Shown here: positions 45,051 to 56,400 of the stretch, in pieces
Layout: each line of letters starts with the position of its first letter
Position numbering within the stretch: position 1 is the first letter of the stretch
DNA from: Botryosphaeria dothidea
Lineage: Eukaryota; Ascomycota; Dothideomycetes; Botryosphaeriales; Botryosphaeriaceae
Assembly (NCBI GenBank): GCA_011503125.2
Contig: WWBZ02000073.1
Span: forward strand, 2,108,001-2,172,000
Length of the DNA: 64,000 bases
Direction of reading: 5' to 3'
Notes under the pieces: generated by a model
The model's database searches: none
Seen by the model: the letters and a program-made list of their open reading frames with translations, nothing else
What the model was told of the DNA's origin: nothing
Made by a program: the position numbers and the translations under genes

Positions 45051-46241
45051 ATGGAAAGCGATTCGCCCTCCGATAATGCGCCCTTCCCTTGGCACATTGG
45101 CATCTTCGATGCTCATTGCCATCCGACAGACACCATGTCAGCCGTGTCCGCTATAACCAGCATGAAGGCGAAAGCCCTGACGGTCATGGCAACCCGCGCG
45201 CAGGACCAGCAGCTGGTTGCTGATGTTGCCGACTCCCTTGGCCTTCCATCATCCGACGTCGATGCATGGGATTGCGGAGAACGGGTGCTGCCGTGTTTTG
45301 GCTGGCATCCTTGGTTCTCACATCAGATGTACAGCGACGATCTGCTCTCCGGAAAGACGACGCTGGACGAAGATGCGAAAGTCGCCCATTACAAGCTTGT
45401 CTTGTCACCGTCGCCGGAGGACCGTGCCTTCATGCTCGCCCTGCCCGACCCGCGCCCTTTTTCTGATTTCCTCGTCCAAACGCGTGGTTTTTTGGAACGC
45501 TATCCGCTAGCTCTAGTAGGCGAAATAGGGCTTGACAAGTCGTTCCGCATTCCTCAGGCGTGGGTTCCTGATGAATATGAGAGCCGCGATGATTCAATCA
45601 CCCCCGGAGGCCGTGAAGGACGTGGTCTCTCTCCTCATGTAGTTTCCATGGATCATCAAAAGAAGATTCTGACCGCTCAGCTGAACCTAGCTGGAGAGAT
45701 GAGGCGTGCAGTATCCGTACATGGGGTTCAGGCTCATGGAATTCTCTTTGAGACCATTAGAGCAACCTGGAAGGGCTATGAAAAAAAGACGATGAGTAAA
45801 CGCGAACGGAAAAGACTTGGCGTGACCACCGAGGAAGCTGCAGAGGATGGAGAGGAGGACTCTTCTCCGAAGCCGTACCCACCACGCATCTGCCTACATT
45901 CCTACTCGGGTCATCCTGCGTCATTGTCACAATATTTTGATTCTTCTGTTCCGGCCGACATATTCGTTTCCTTCTCCACTGCCATCAACTACTCTGACCG
46001 AGCAGCCTCAACGACAACACAGTCTATCCAGGCGGTTCCTGATGACCGCATACTTGTTGAAAGTGATCTTCACATTGCTGGAGAACGTATGGATAAGCAT
46101 TTGGAAGATATTGTGCGAGTCATCTGTAACAGCAAGGGTTGGGAACTTGAAGAAGGGGTTACGAAGCTTCGGAGTAATTGGGAGCGGTTCGCATTCGGAA
46201 CGAAATTCACCGAACATAGCAAGGAGGTCTCTAATTCTTGA
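45051..46241 (+). CDS. TatD-family metal-dependent hydrolase, Scn1-like (Cut9-interacting)
   Basis: Intronless, 396 residues. A TIM-barrel metal hydrolase: metal-binding HCHPTD in FDAHCHPTD, GWHPWF, the bridging Glu in LVGEIGLDKSF, and the metal His residues in VHGVQAHG and LHSYSGHP. The Asp is in LVESDLH. These match TatD deoxyribonucleases and fission yeast Scn1, which suppresses APC/C mutant cut9. A charged insertion (KKTMSKRERKRLGV to about residue 290) is fungal-specific. All catalytic positions are intact, so it should be active. Nuclease versus other phosphohydrolase activity cannot be decided. Confidence 0.9.
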   Translation: MESDSPSDNAPFPWHIGIFDAHCHPTDTMSAVSAITSMKAKALTVMATRAQDQQLVADVADSLGLPSSDVDAWDCGERVLPCFGWHPWFSHQMYSDDLLSGKTTLDEDAKVAHYKLVLSPSPEDRAFMLALPDPRPFSDFLVQTRGFLERYPLALVGEIGLDKSFRIPQAWVPDEYESRDDSITPGGREGRGLSPHVVSMDHQKKILTAQLNLAGEMRRAVSVHGVQAHGILFETIRATWKGYEKKTMSKRERKRLGVTTEEAAEDGEEDSSPKPYPPRICLHSYSGHPASLSQYFDSSVPADIFVSFSTAINYSDRAASTTTQSIQAVPDDRILVESDLHIAGERMDKHLEDIVRVICNSKGWELEEGVTKLRSNWERFAFGTKFTEHSKEVSNS

Positions 46242-46683
46242 TTGACCATTGGCCTGAATTATTGAGGCAGTCACATCATACGCTGATGCAACCACGCATT
46301 CGGCTTCAAGGCTTAGTACACACCTACCATATAAATCTAATCATCCCAATTATCTCACCCGCGTCAGCCCAGCTGAAAGATCTTCAGGGCCCTTGTGCCT
46401 TTCTTTGTTGCAACCTTGTCCATTGACTTAAAATAGCCAGTCCAATCGGGTGTACAGCCATTCTTAGGCACGATTATCTGAAGGTCTTTGTTGCCTATTT
46501 TTCCACTTCACAATTGATTGCGCTTTGTAGCCATGGTCAATATACACGAGACGTGATAAGTGAAAGTTGTAAGATCTCGATGAACTTACCAATATCTTCC
46601 CCTTCATTCTCTCCAGACCCAAGCAGGGCTTGGCTTTTGTTTCGAATCTAAAGATTGAAGATCAATCAAGGGAAACGACAGGG
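46242..46683. other. Intergenic spacer
   Basis: About 440 AT-richer bases containing the end of the TatD-like transcript and the promoter of the following gene. No feature seen. Confidence 0.4.
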
Positions 46684-47655
46684 ATGTTCACATTCCCAAC
46701 GTTTTGGAATAGCTGGGCGATCACATCTTACTGGGATGCGTTCAATAAGAAACCCGACAGAAAACGATGGAAGAGAAAGCAGGCACTAGCAGCGACTCAT
46801 GCTGATCTGTTGACGATGAGTCTTTTCGATAAGGGCAAGCGCCCAGTGGCGGCAGGAAAGACGACAAGCAGATTAGAGCGGGCAAGGCGAAGACAAAAGA
46901 TGCTCACGATTCGACGGACAACAACGTGGCAATTGACTATGTTGGCGGCAAAGGGACGGAGGGTAGCCATTCGACAGAGTAGAGGGTTGGTCAGGAACCT
47001 TACCCCAAAATATCGGAAGGGAAATCGTCGAATCGCAACAGTGCCACCCAAACAGCTTTGCTCGCGGACTTTGCGAAAGGCAAAGACGAGGAAATCGGAT
47101 AGAAAGCGATGGGAAGTGGAGACTTTCTTTGGCAAAGGCGGGCGCAAGTCGACGCTGAAGAAGCCCAAGCCGATTCCTCGGGTGCGCAAGAGGGTGCAGT
47201 TCATGGAAATGGTGGGAATAAAGGAGTTCTCGTCAGAGCAGAAGCCGTCTACAACTCTAGATGTCTTTTCAGGCACCGAGACGTTGAAGCAGCAGCCACT
47301 GGCATTCTACGATGGGCGGTTCGATGCATGGACGGCGCATGCAAGCAGTGACTTTGGGAGGCAGGATGAAAGAGTAAAGCGACAGGAAGCGGGCAAGCCT
47401 TTCGGAGATAAGCAGGGGCCTCTATTTCGATCGAGGCAAGAGGAGGATGAAGAGGAAGCTCTAGACGCTCGACCGGGCGATGTCGGCGAAATGCTTCGGG
47501 CGCTTGTACTGGCGGGGCAGGTCGGCGGGGAGATCAGACGCGAGCGTGACAACGCGACAGGCGTGGAGTGGGAGACGGTGGTGTTGGACAGCGAGCATGA
47601 CTTCGAAGCAGTGCTGCGGTACTGTGAGCAGCTGAGCAGGGAAAGTGGATGGTGA
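46684..47655 (+). CDS. Unrecognised highly basic protein
   Basis: Intronless, 323 residues from MFTFPTFWNSWAITSYW. The frame is open a further 18 codons upstream but lacks an ATG. Residues 20-190 are extremely rich in Lys and Arg, with many RRR/KRW clusters that would act as nuclear or nucleolar signals and bind nucleic acid. After residue 190 the protein becomes mixed and then acidic (EEDEEEALDARPGD). It ends with a small helical unit (EHDFEAVLRYCEQLSRESGW). No family is recognised. It is tandem with the CSC1/OSCA-like gene about 210 bases downstream. Confidence 0.62.
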   Translation: MFTFPTFWNSWAITSYWDAFNKKPDRKRWKRKQALAATHADLLTMSLFDKGKRPVAAGKTTSRLERARRRQKMLTIRRTTTWQLTMLAAKGRRVAIRQSRGLVRNLTPKYRKGNRRIATVPPKQLCSRTLRKAKTRKSDRKRWEVETFFGKGGRKSTLKKPKPIPRVRKRVQFMEMVGIKEFSSEQKPSTTLDVFSGTETLKQQPLAFYDGRFDAWTAHASSDFGRQDERVKRQEAGKPFGDKQGPLFRSRQEEDEEEALDARPGDVGEMLRALVLAGQVGGEIRRERDNATGVEWETVVLDSEHDFEAVLRYCEQLSRESGW

Positions 47656-47867
47656 GGATCTGTTTCAGAACAGAGCAGAGGGCAGGTAGCGGTAGCAGTT
47701 TAGTGGACGGCGGGGTTGCGCAGGGCAGCCGATTCGCGCAAAAGCGGTGAGTGAACGCTGCCACGCGCCGCCCCAGCGCCCGCGACATCATTCATCAACA
47801 CCCCAGCTCGCCCACGCGCGCGACTCCTCCATCTTCTGCATGCGCATGCAGCCTATCGATCCCAATC

Positions 47868-50543
47868 ATGACCGGCGGCCTACGCGCCTGGAACGAAACC
47901 CACGACGATGACGTGCACGACCTGTTCGGCACCCGTCGTCCCCGCGACATCACCATCCAAATCATCATCTCCTTCGCTCTTGGCGCCAGCGCCTTTCTAG
48001 CCTTTTGTATTCTGCGCCCACGCTGGGAGGGTCTGTACGCCGCCCGCAAGAAGCAGAATGATGAAGCCACCGCCCTGCCTGAGCTGCCCCGCTCACTCTT
48101 TGGTTGGATTCCTGCCCTCATACGCATCACCGACCAGCAGGTCCTGGCTTCCGCTGGTCTCGATGCCTACGTTGTACGTCAATCTGCGCCTGTCTCCACC
48201 ACCTCGTAGCTGACCTTCTCTAGTTCCTGGCCTTCTTCAAGATGGCCATCAAATTCCTGTCCATAACCCTCTTCTTCTCGGTCGTCATAATCAACCCCGT
48301 CCATAATCGCTTCCCCGACACCAGCAAGGGAAAGCTCAAGAACGACACCATAGCCGACCATGATGGTAACGAGCTGCGCCACCTGCGCCTCCGCAATGCA
48401 CCTGTGCGTCTCGATTCGAACTGGCACATTTCCGATTCCTCGTCGTACTGGGATTTCTCCCACACCGATTATCTCTGGATGTACCTCGTCTTCGCCTACC
48501 TCTTCACCGGCCTCGCTGCATACATGATTGTGTCTGAGACCAGACGGGTTATTGAGATCCGTCAGGAGTATCTTGGCAGTCAGACAACCGTCACCGACCG
48601 CACCATTCGTCTTTCTGGCATCCCGCCAGAGCTTCGCTCCGAGACCAAAATCAAGGAATTCGTTGAGGAGCTCGAGATTGGTCGCGTTGAGAGCGTCACA
48701 CTCTGTAGGAACTGGAAGGCTCTCGATGACCTGATGGACAAGCGTATGTGGACTTTGCGCAAGCTTGAAGAGGCATGGACTGTCCATCTGGGTCACCGTC
48801 GTGTTGAGCGCAATCTGGAATCTCTGCCTGTTGCCCAGCCTTCCCCTCCTGGCCCGTATGCCGATGACAGCGAGCGCAGTCATCTCCTAGGAAACGGCCG
48901 GGTGAATTCTCGCCGACCAACCCCACCCTACAATCGGAGCCGTCCTCTAGTGAAACTCTGGTATGGTCGCTTTCGCGTCTGGCACCGCAACGTCGACGCG
49001 ATCAACTTCTATGAGGAGAAGCTGCGTCGGTTGGATGAGGAAATCAACGCACTGCGCCAGAAGGAATTTGACCCCACACCGCTTGCCTTTGTCACAATGG
49101 ACAGTGTTTCCTCGTGTCAAATGGCAGTGCAGGCCGTCTTGGATCCATCCCCTCTGCAACTCTTGGCAAACACCAGCCCTGCACCCTCCGACGTTGTCTG
49201 GAACAACACATATATGCCGCGTCGTGAGAGAATGCTACGAGCTTGGTCAATCACCGTCCTCATCGGATTTTTGACTGTTCTCTGGACCTTGATCCTCGTT
49301 CCTATTGCGGGTTTCCTGAGCATTGACTCAATTGACCGCGTGTTTCCTGGTTTCAAGGAGGCCGTTGACAACCACAAGAACATCAAATCTCTCATCGTAA
49401 CACAGCTCCCCACTCTTCTCGTGTCGTTACTGAATATTGCCGTTCCATACCTCTACGATTGGCTTGCCAATCATCAGGGAATGATTGGACAGGGTGATGT
49501 CGAGCTTTCAGTCATTTCGAAGAACTTCTTCTTCGTGTTCTTCAACTTTTTCGTTGTCTTCACCATCTTGGGTACGGCTTCAGGATTTTGGGGATTACTT
49601 GAAAGTATTGGAGAACGACTGAGAGATGCCACCAAAATCACCAACGCTCTCGCCTTGTCTCTGCAAGGTCTTCTCAACTTCTATACCAATTTCGTCATCC
49701 TTCAAGGTGTCGGTCTCTTCCCATTCCGCTTGCTAGAGTTCGGTGCAGTTGTGCTGTATCCGATCACCATGATGGGTGCGAAGACTCCTCGAGGTACGTC
49801 TCTTCCCCATTGCTCCAGCTTCCCCGCTAACCCATACAGACTACGCGGAACTAGTTCAACCTCCGGTGTTCAGTTACGGATTTTACCTTCCCCAGACAAT
49901 CCTGATTTTCATCATTTGCACAGTGTACAGTGTTCTTCGTTCGTCCTGGATGGTCCTCCTGGCTGGCCTGGTCTACTTCGTTATTGGGCACTTTGTGCAC
50001 AAATACCAGCTCCTCTACGCCATGGACCATCGTCAACATTCAACTGGCCGAGGTTGGACCATGATTTGCGACCGCGTCATAGTCGGCTTGATCCTCTTCC
50101 AGCTTACAATGGCCGGTCAATTGGCCTTGAAGAGAGCCTTCTGGCGAGCCGCTCTCCTTGTCCCCTTGACTATGGCTACCCTCTGGTTCTGGCACATTTA
50201 TTCGTATTCTTATAAGCCATTGATGCGTTTCATTGCGTTGAAGAGCTTAAGGAGAGCGGAACGCTCTGATCTTATTACTCCTCAGCCAGACCAGCCCACA
50301 ATTGACGAGGAGCGCGAAAGAGGCCAACAATATGTTAATCCAAACATCGTCATGCCGTAAGATTTCCCCTGCTTTTTGCTATTGCTTGTCACTAATTCGA
50401 AGCTTAGTCTTGAGGATGTCTGGATTGCCGACAAAAACGCGAGAGCTCTGATCAACGGTCAAGGAGAGAGTGCTGAAGTCTCCAGCGAAGAACCTTCCAG
50501 GCGACGATTTCGCCGTTTCTTCCGCCGCAATCGCAGTGGATAG
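47868..50543 (+). CDS. CSC1/OSCA (DUF221) calcium-permeable osmosensitive channel-like protein
   Basis: Four exons (47868-48173, 48224-49793, 49840-50356, 50409-50543) give 842 residues in consistent phase. The start MTGGLRAWNETHDDDVHDLF leads into TM0. The late-exocytosis/TM region (FALGASAFLAFCILRPRWEG), the cytosolic RRM-like domain (TDRTIRLSGIPPELRSETK ... PTPLAFVTMDSVSSCQMAVQ) and the DUF221 pore domain follow in order. The pore domain includes VLIGFLTVLWTLILVPIAGF and FVFFNFFVVFTILGTASGFW. These proteins are mechanically or osmotically gated cation channels of the plasma membrane. The C terminus after the third intron is Arg-rich (SRRRFRRFFRRNRSG). Length and domain order are normal. 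Its presence in the same window as hog1 is noted, but they are 32 kb apart. Confidence 0.95.
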
Positions 50544-51026
50544 TGTAAAGTGTATAACCTGATGTTTGTATATGTCGCATATGCCATCTTCATGACACTG
50601 CATAGAATATACCCCGACAGTCGTTTTTCCTCTTGTACATACAGTCTCTCTCTTCCGATTGGCTTGACCAAGTTTCCGGTCTGCAAGTTTATCCACAAAT
50701 ATCATGCATCGGAAGCAGTGGTGCTACGAAGCTTCGGCTAATATCCAAATGCAGGTGATACTCATCAGTTCATTCGTCTGACTGTCTGCATCGCATGCAC
50801 TTCGTTCCTTTGTTGTGCTTGTCAACTGTTTTCGATGGCCAATGTTTCTCTAACGCTCCCCCAATCTGTTGCGACCTCTATGTTGACGTGGCAATACCTG
50901 CATGAACTCTGCATGCACCTTGCCGAGCGTATTGCCGCCGTGATCCTATTCCCTTATGAAACCGCTTCCGTTTATCAAACATCCTTTCTATTCCCCACCA
51001 ATTTGAACGTACATCGAGGCATCGTC
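50544..51026. other. Intergenic spacer
   Basis: About 480 bases between the channel gene and the BTB gene in tandem. A 71-codon frame overlapping the BTB start was not judged real. No other feature. Confidence 0.4.
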
Positions 51027-52035
51027 ATGTCATCTTCAAATATCGAGTAGGTTTGACACTCCATCCAGACAGCCCAGCTGATCGGTTCCCTGCAGAATCT
51101 TTCGCTCTGGTACTTTCAATTTCGACATTGGCCCGTCAAGAACTCGCTTCACGCTCCACAAGAAGCTTGTCTCCCGCCATTCCGAGCCTCTCGATCGGTT
51201 GATGCATGGTGGCTTCAAAGAGAGCCAGTTGGGGGTAGGAACCATCGACGACATCGAGCCCGAGACGTTTGCGCGCTTCGCTGAATACATCTACTCGGGT
51301 GACTACAGCGTTGCTGAACCTCTGAAGAATGATGTGGAAGAAGAGGATCAGGGTTCTGGTACAGATGAAGAAGCCTGGACGTGGAAGAGTGCCCGTCGAA
51401 AGAAACCCCGGGGACTCGCGCAGTTGAGCCTGCCGTCACCGGATCGTGGGGAGGCTGTAGAGGTGGGTTCCGAAGCCGAGGAAGCATCTGCGCAGCTGGA
51501 AGGACAACCGCCGGATTCGCCGACAGACTCAATCCCGCCTGAAGCCCCGGAGCCGGACATGCCGTTCTCGCCCGTGCGGTCTGTTTCTCTGAGGTCGTCG
51601 TCTTCTGGTGATTACCGGCACGGGCCCGTCTCGCCTCAGCACGTACCCTTCCAGATCGATCCTGCGCCAGGCCCCAACAAGTCCGCTTCAGACGACTACA
51701 GTCCCATCTTCATGTGCCATGCGCAGGTGTACGTATTTGCGCAGGAGTTCATCATTCCGGACTTGCGGACTTTGGCTGCTTCCAAGCTCTCGGACAGCCT
51801 GAACCTCTTTCACTGCTACTCGAGGAGAGCTGGTGACATTACCCGATTAATCCGACACGTCTATACGAATACTCCAGACCCAGAATCGGCTCCGTCGCCC
51901 CTGCGAGAGGTGGTGGTCCGCTATGCAGCGAATAATTTCAAGGTTCTGATTTCGTCGACTGAGTTTGAAGATCTGCTTGCTGGTAAGGGTAGCTTTGCGC
52001 CGGATGTATGTAGAAAGGTAGCTAGGATGCTGTAG
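51027..52035 (+). CDS. BTB/POZ domain protein with a long internal insertion
   Basis: Two exons (51027-51046 and 51096-52035) give 319 residues; the first exon encodes only MSSSNI and part of a codon. The BTB fold is readable as FNFDIGPSRTRFTLHKKLVS, then SEPLDRLMHGGFKESQ and ETFARFAEYIYSGDY. The second half resumes after about 115 residues as SPIFMCHAQVYVFAQEFIIP and DLRTLAASKLSDSL. The intervening stretch is acidic, Ser/Pro-rich and disordered. BTB proteins dimerise or act as Cul3 adaptors; fungal short BTB proteins are mostly uncharacterised. The gene is the last intact one before the repeat block, only 290 bases from its edge, and shows no RIP-like decay. Confidence 0.85.
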
Positions 52036-52323
52036 TTTACCACTTCCAATGCCTCTTAAGCAAGCCAGGAATTTGCCAGCGCTGAGAATCCGATGTAAAA
52101 CGACCGCGTTGGACTTGGTTTGGATTTGACTGAACTACCCTACAATTAAAATGGCTACTTATAAGAAATACAATTACTAACGCAAATACGATTAAAGAAG
52201 CCGGCTATACATATAAATATATCTTTCTAAGTAAGCTAACTACGCCTAAAATTGCTAGGACTAGTATTAATAAGTAGCTATTTATTATTTGATTTACGCT
52301 ATACTAAGCGTAGATTATATAGA
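52036..52323. other. AT-rich, TpA-dense flank of the repeat cluster
   Basis: From about 52136 the sequence becomes very AT- and TpA-rich with few CpA/TpG, like the decayed LINE interior, but it has no match to the LINE copies that I can see. It may be a remnant of another repeat, or leakage of mutation from the neighbouring elements. Confidence 0.45.
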
Positions 52324-53462
52324 TAGATAAATTCATTTCTTCCCGATATAGCTCCCTTGCGGGTCCATGCGGGGCTGGCTATCTATAGTTATTTTACACG
52401 AGGGGGAAAACCTTTTCGCCTGGCAAAAACCCCTCCTCTCTCTCTGGGCATGCTATCCTATACTAGTTCTTGTTTTTCCTTCTTACTAGTAGCGGCTGCT
52501 ATAGCAGCCCTACATTCACCAACTAGACCTATCCCTTTAGTCCTTATCCTCGTAGTTATCCGGATCCTGGTGGTCCTGGTGGTCCTCCTGGTTCCTCTTC
52601 CTGGTTGTCCTCCTGGATTAGTTCCCTTACCAGGCTGAATTGCTTGAGTAGCCCTAGGCGTAAGAACCAGTCTATTGCTGCTTTGATTCCCTTCTTCGTT
52701 GAGAGGAGGGAATAGTAGTCCGTAGTCCCTGCCCTTTAGAGCATCTGTGCCCTACCCTATTGGAAGTGGGGGCAGAAGAGGATATGCTTTAGGGTTTGTC
52801 TATGCCAGCCGCATGGACAGGCAGGGCTAGGGTGTCCTAGCACCTTGCGCCTTAAGAGGAAGTCCTCTAGTCTAATATGCTCTGTACGCAGTAGGGTGGC
52901 GAGTGTGCTCTGTGGCTTGGATAGTTCGCTGTGGATTTGTCTGACTTTCGGGTTCCACTGTGTGCTTTGGGCTACTAGCTTATCTTACCTTCCTTGGCTG
53001 GTAAACTTTATCTATCTCTTCTTCCACTTATTTCTGTATACCATACGTAGTCTCGTTCGCTCCGGGAGACTCTGGTAGGTGGGGGGGCAGTAGTTAAGGA
53101 GGGCTGTTGCCCTTTCTCTAAGCAGAGTTCTTCTGGCTAGGCCGGCTGTGCCTCCGGCGCCTAGTGTAGCCCGGGCTATCTCTTTAATACTCTAACAAGT
53201 GTCCTCTACCACCATTGCCACTAGGCCATCCCTAGATCTAATAGTCTGGGCCAGCGCCAGTTCGTCTAGGTAGAGTGAGAGTGGGGAAATCCCCGTCTCG
53301 TGCTCTAAAGTTTGTGTGCTGGTTGACTTGTATGCCCCTGAGATGGTGCGTAGGCACTGGTTTTGGATCTTCTGCAGTGGCTGGGTGGCTGTTTTTCTCC
53401 ACCCTGGGGTTCCTTCTGGGATATGCTATACCCTACAGCCGTAGGTCATGACTGGTCTTACT
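52324..53462 (-). mobile_element. LINE copy A: 5'-truncated, least decayed
   Basis: The 3' end is at the left, with a (GATA)n/(CTAT)n tail followed by the segment shared with copies B and D. It covers only the last 1.1 kb of the element. On the minus strand it encodes the C-terminal zinc-knuckle region (about 52770-52835) read as ACPCGWHRQT and KHIL, a feature of the C terminus of many non-LTR reverse transcriptases. At this place it keeps the Cys and Trp codons that copies B and D have partly lost. CpA and TpG are still frequent. Its 5' truncation at about 53460 directly abuts the tail of copy B, typical of incomplete reverse transcription. Confidence 0.85.
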
Positions 53463-56400
53463 ATAGATAGATAGATAAATTCATTTCTTCCCGATATAGC
53501 TCCCTTACGGGTCCATGCGGGGCTGGCTATCTATATTTATTTTACTCGAGGGGGAAAACCTTTTCGCCTGGCAAAAACCCCTCCTTTCTATCTAGGCCTA
53601 TTTGTCCCTACTAGTTCTGTTTTTCCTTCTTACCGGTAGCGGCTGCTATAGCAGCCCTATATTCGCCCACTAGCCCTACCCCTTCAGTCCTTATCCTCGT
53701 AGTTATCCAGGTCCTAGTATTCCCGGTGGTCCTCTTGGTTCCTCTTCCTGGTTATCCTCCTAGATTAGTTCCCTAGCTAGACTAAACTGATTAAGCAGCC
53801 CTAGGCGTAGGAACTAGCCTATTACTACTTTTATCCCCTTCTTTGTTGAGAGGAGGGAGTAGTAGTCCGTGGTCCCTGCCCTTTGGAGCATCTATGCCCT
53901 GCCCTGTTAGAAGTGGGGGCAGAAGAGGAGGATATGCTTTGGGGTTTGTCTATGCCAGCCGCATGGATAGGCAGGACTAGGGTGCCCTAGTACCTTGCGC
54001 CTTGAGAGGAAGTCCTCCAGTCTAATATGCTCTATACGTAGTAGGGTGGCGAGTGTGCTCTGTGGCTTGGATAGTTCGCTGTAGATTTGTCTGATTTTTG
54101 GGTTCTACTATGTGCTTTGGGCTACTAGCTTATCTTATCTTCCCTGGCTAGTAGACTTTATCCATCTCTCCTTCTACTTATTCCTATATACTATGCGTAG
54201 CTTCGTTCGCTCCGGGAGACTCTAGTAGGTAGAGGGGTAGTAGTTAAGGAGTAAGTTTGCCTTTTTTCTAAGTAGGGTTCTTCTAGTAGGGCCAGCGGCG
54301 CCTCTAGTACTTAGAGTAGCCCGAGCTATCTATTTAATACTCTGGCAAGTTTCCTCTACTACTGCCGCGACTGGGCTATCCCTAGCTCTAATAGCCTAGG
54401 CTAGTACTAGTTCGTCCAGGTGTAGTGAGAGTGGGGGAATCCCTATCTTATGCTCTAAGGTTTATGTGCTAGTTAACTTATACGCCCCTAAGATAGTGCG
54501 TAGGCACTGGTTTTAGATCTTCTTTAGTGGTTAGATAGCTGTTTTCCTCTACCCTGGGATTCCCTCTAGGGTATACTATACCCTATAGCCGTAGGTAAGG
54601 ACTAGCCTTACTACGGCCGTATAGATATGGCGGGCTTTAGTAAATAAGGCTCCCTAGGTAGACGCTGCGAGTCTAGAGAGAGATGTACACTATTTAATTG
54701 CCTTAGCTCCTGTTTTCCTAATATAGGGTCCCCATCTAAGCTTGTTATCTACGTGGACTCCTAGAATCTTAATTATCGGCTCTAGGCATCTAGTAAATCT
54801 AGGGATACGGATCCCTGCTGCCATATTAAATCTCCTTAGTTTTCTTATAAAATAAGTAAGGTGATACTTATCGGGCGAGAAAGCTGACCCGTAGGTAGCT
54901 ACCTAGTGCTCGCAAATTTAATGTGCTCCCTCTAGTGTCCTATAGTTCTATTCTATGGATCTACTAAAGGTTAGGATATTAGTATTATTAACGAATCTAA
55001 GGGGGAAGGTATTACCCCTGTATAGCTATGTAAGTAGGTTAGAAGTAAAGAATAGGTAGAGTATCGGCGATAGTAAGGATCCCTAAGGAATCCCGGTTAA
55101 GGTCTAGATTAGTAGACTAGTAAAGTCTCCGAAGGATAGCTGAGTGGTACGGTCCTATAGAAAGGATCGGGTGAATCTTTCTACCTATTCTGGGAGTTTT
55201 GCCATCCTTATATTATAGAGAAGCCTTCTATAAGATACGTGGTTATATGCTCCCGAGATATCTAGGCTAAGGACTAAAGCTACCAGCCCTGGGTCTTGTG
55301 CCTAGATAGTATAGATCTATTCTATAAGCAGGTTAAGAGCTGCTACTACGGATCTATTTCTCCTAGCTCCTATCTATGTATTAGGGAGTAGGCCGTATAC
55401 TTTAGTAGCCTAGGAGATTCTATCTACTATAATCCTCTTAAGTAGCTTCCCTAGCGTATTAAGTAAAGCAATCGGCCTAAATAACTTGGCTTTAGTATAG
55501 TCGTCCCTCTATAGTTTCCTGAGGACTACGGTAATAGAGCTTTTAAACTACCTAGGGTGGTATCTAAGTGCGAGGCATCCCTGGAAGAGCCTGGTGAGGG
55601 GTCCCCTTAGTGTCTTAGCGCATTGCTTTAGGAACCTGTTAGTGATCTTATCTGGGCCTGGTGCCTTGTCTGGGGGAAGCTTCTTAATGGTATAGAGGAC
55701 CTGCTCTTTAGTAAGGTCTTGGGGAATCTCTACTAGCACTGGGTATATACACCCATCTAGATCTAAGAGGTCGGTGGCCCTGGGAGGTGGGAAGAACTGG
55801 TTAGTAAGGATTTCTGCCTTGGACTGGTTGTCGTAATATAGTTATTTATCTGCTCCCTGGAGAGGTGGGAACTAAGGTGGGGCTGGAGGCTCTAGTGCCC
55901 TTGTTCTTGCCTACTTTGAGAGCTTCTAGAGTGTAGATAGGTCCGAAGTAATCTCAGCTACTATTCTACGCTATGCTTTTATTCTATCTCTTCTAATCTG
56001 CCTCTTCTTGCTATTAGCAATAGTTTGATATACTACCCAGTCCTCCTCCCTCCCTGTGGCCGTCCACTTCCTTCTAGCTGCTCTAGCCTAGTGCACTAGG
56101 TCTGAACACTCCTTTGTCCATTGTATAGAGGCCTAGGGCGAGGGTCTCGCTACTAGGATAGTCTCCTGGATTATCCTTTAGATGGCCTCCTAGAGTAGTG
56201 TAGTAAAGTAATCTAGGTCTGCTTTAGTGTTAAGAGGGGCTACTTTAAGGTGTTCGAGCTTTAATTAGAGCATATTATTAGTTCTCTTCTAGTCTGCTTT
56301 CTTCTACTAGGGCCTTAGGGGGCGTAGTTCTACGGGGGTAGAAGAAAAATTAAGTGTAGTGAGGATAGGTAGGTGGTTAGAGGATGATTCGAGCTCCTAG

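Noticed and set aside
47307..47552. Ser-rich minus-strand frame inside the basic-protein gene
   Set aside because: Shadow of the Arg/Glu-rich sense frame.
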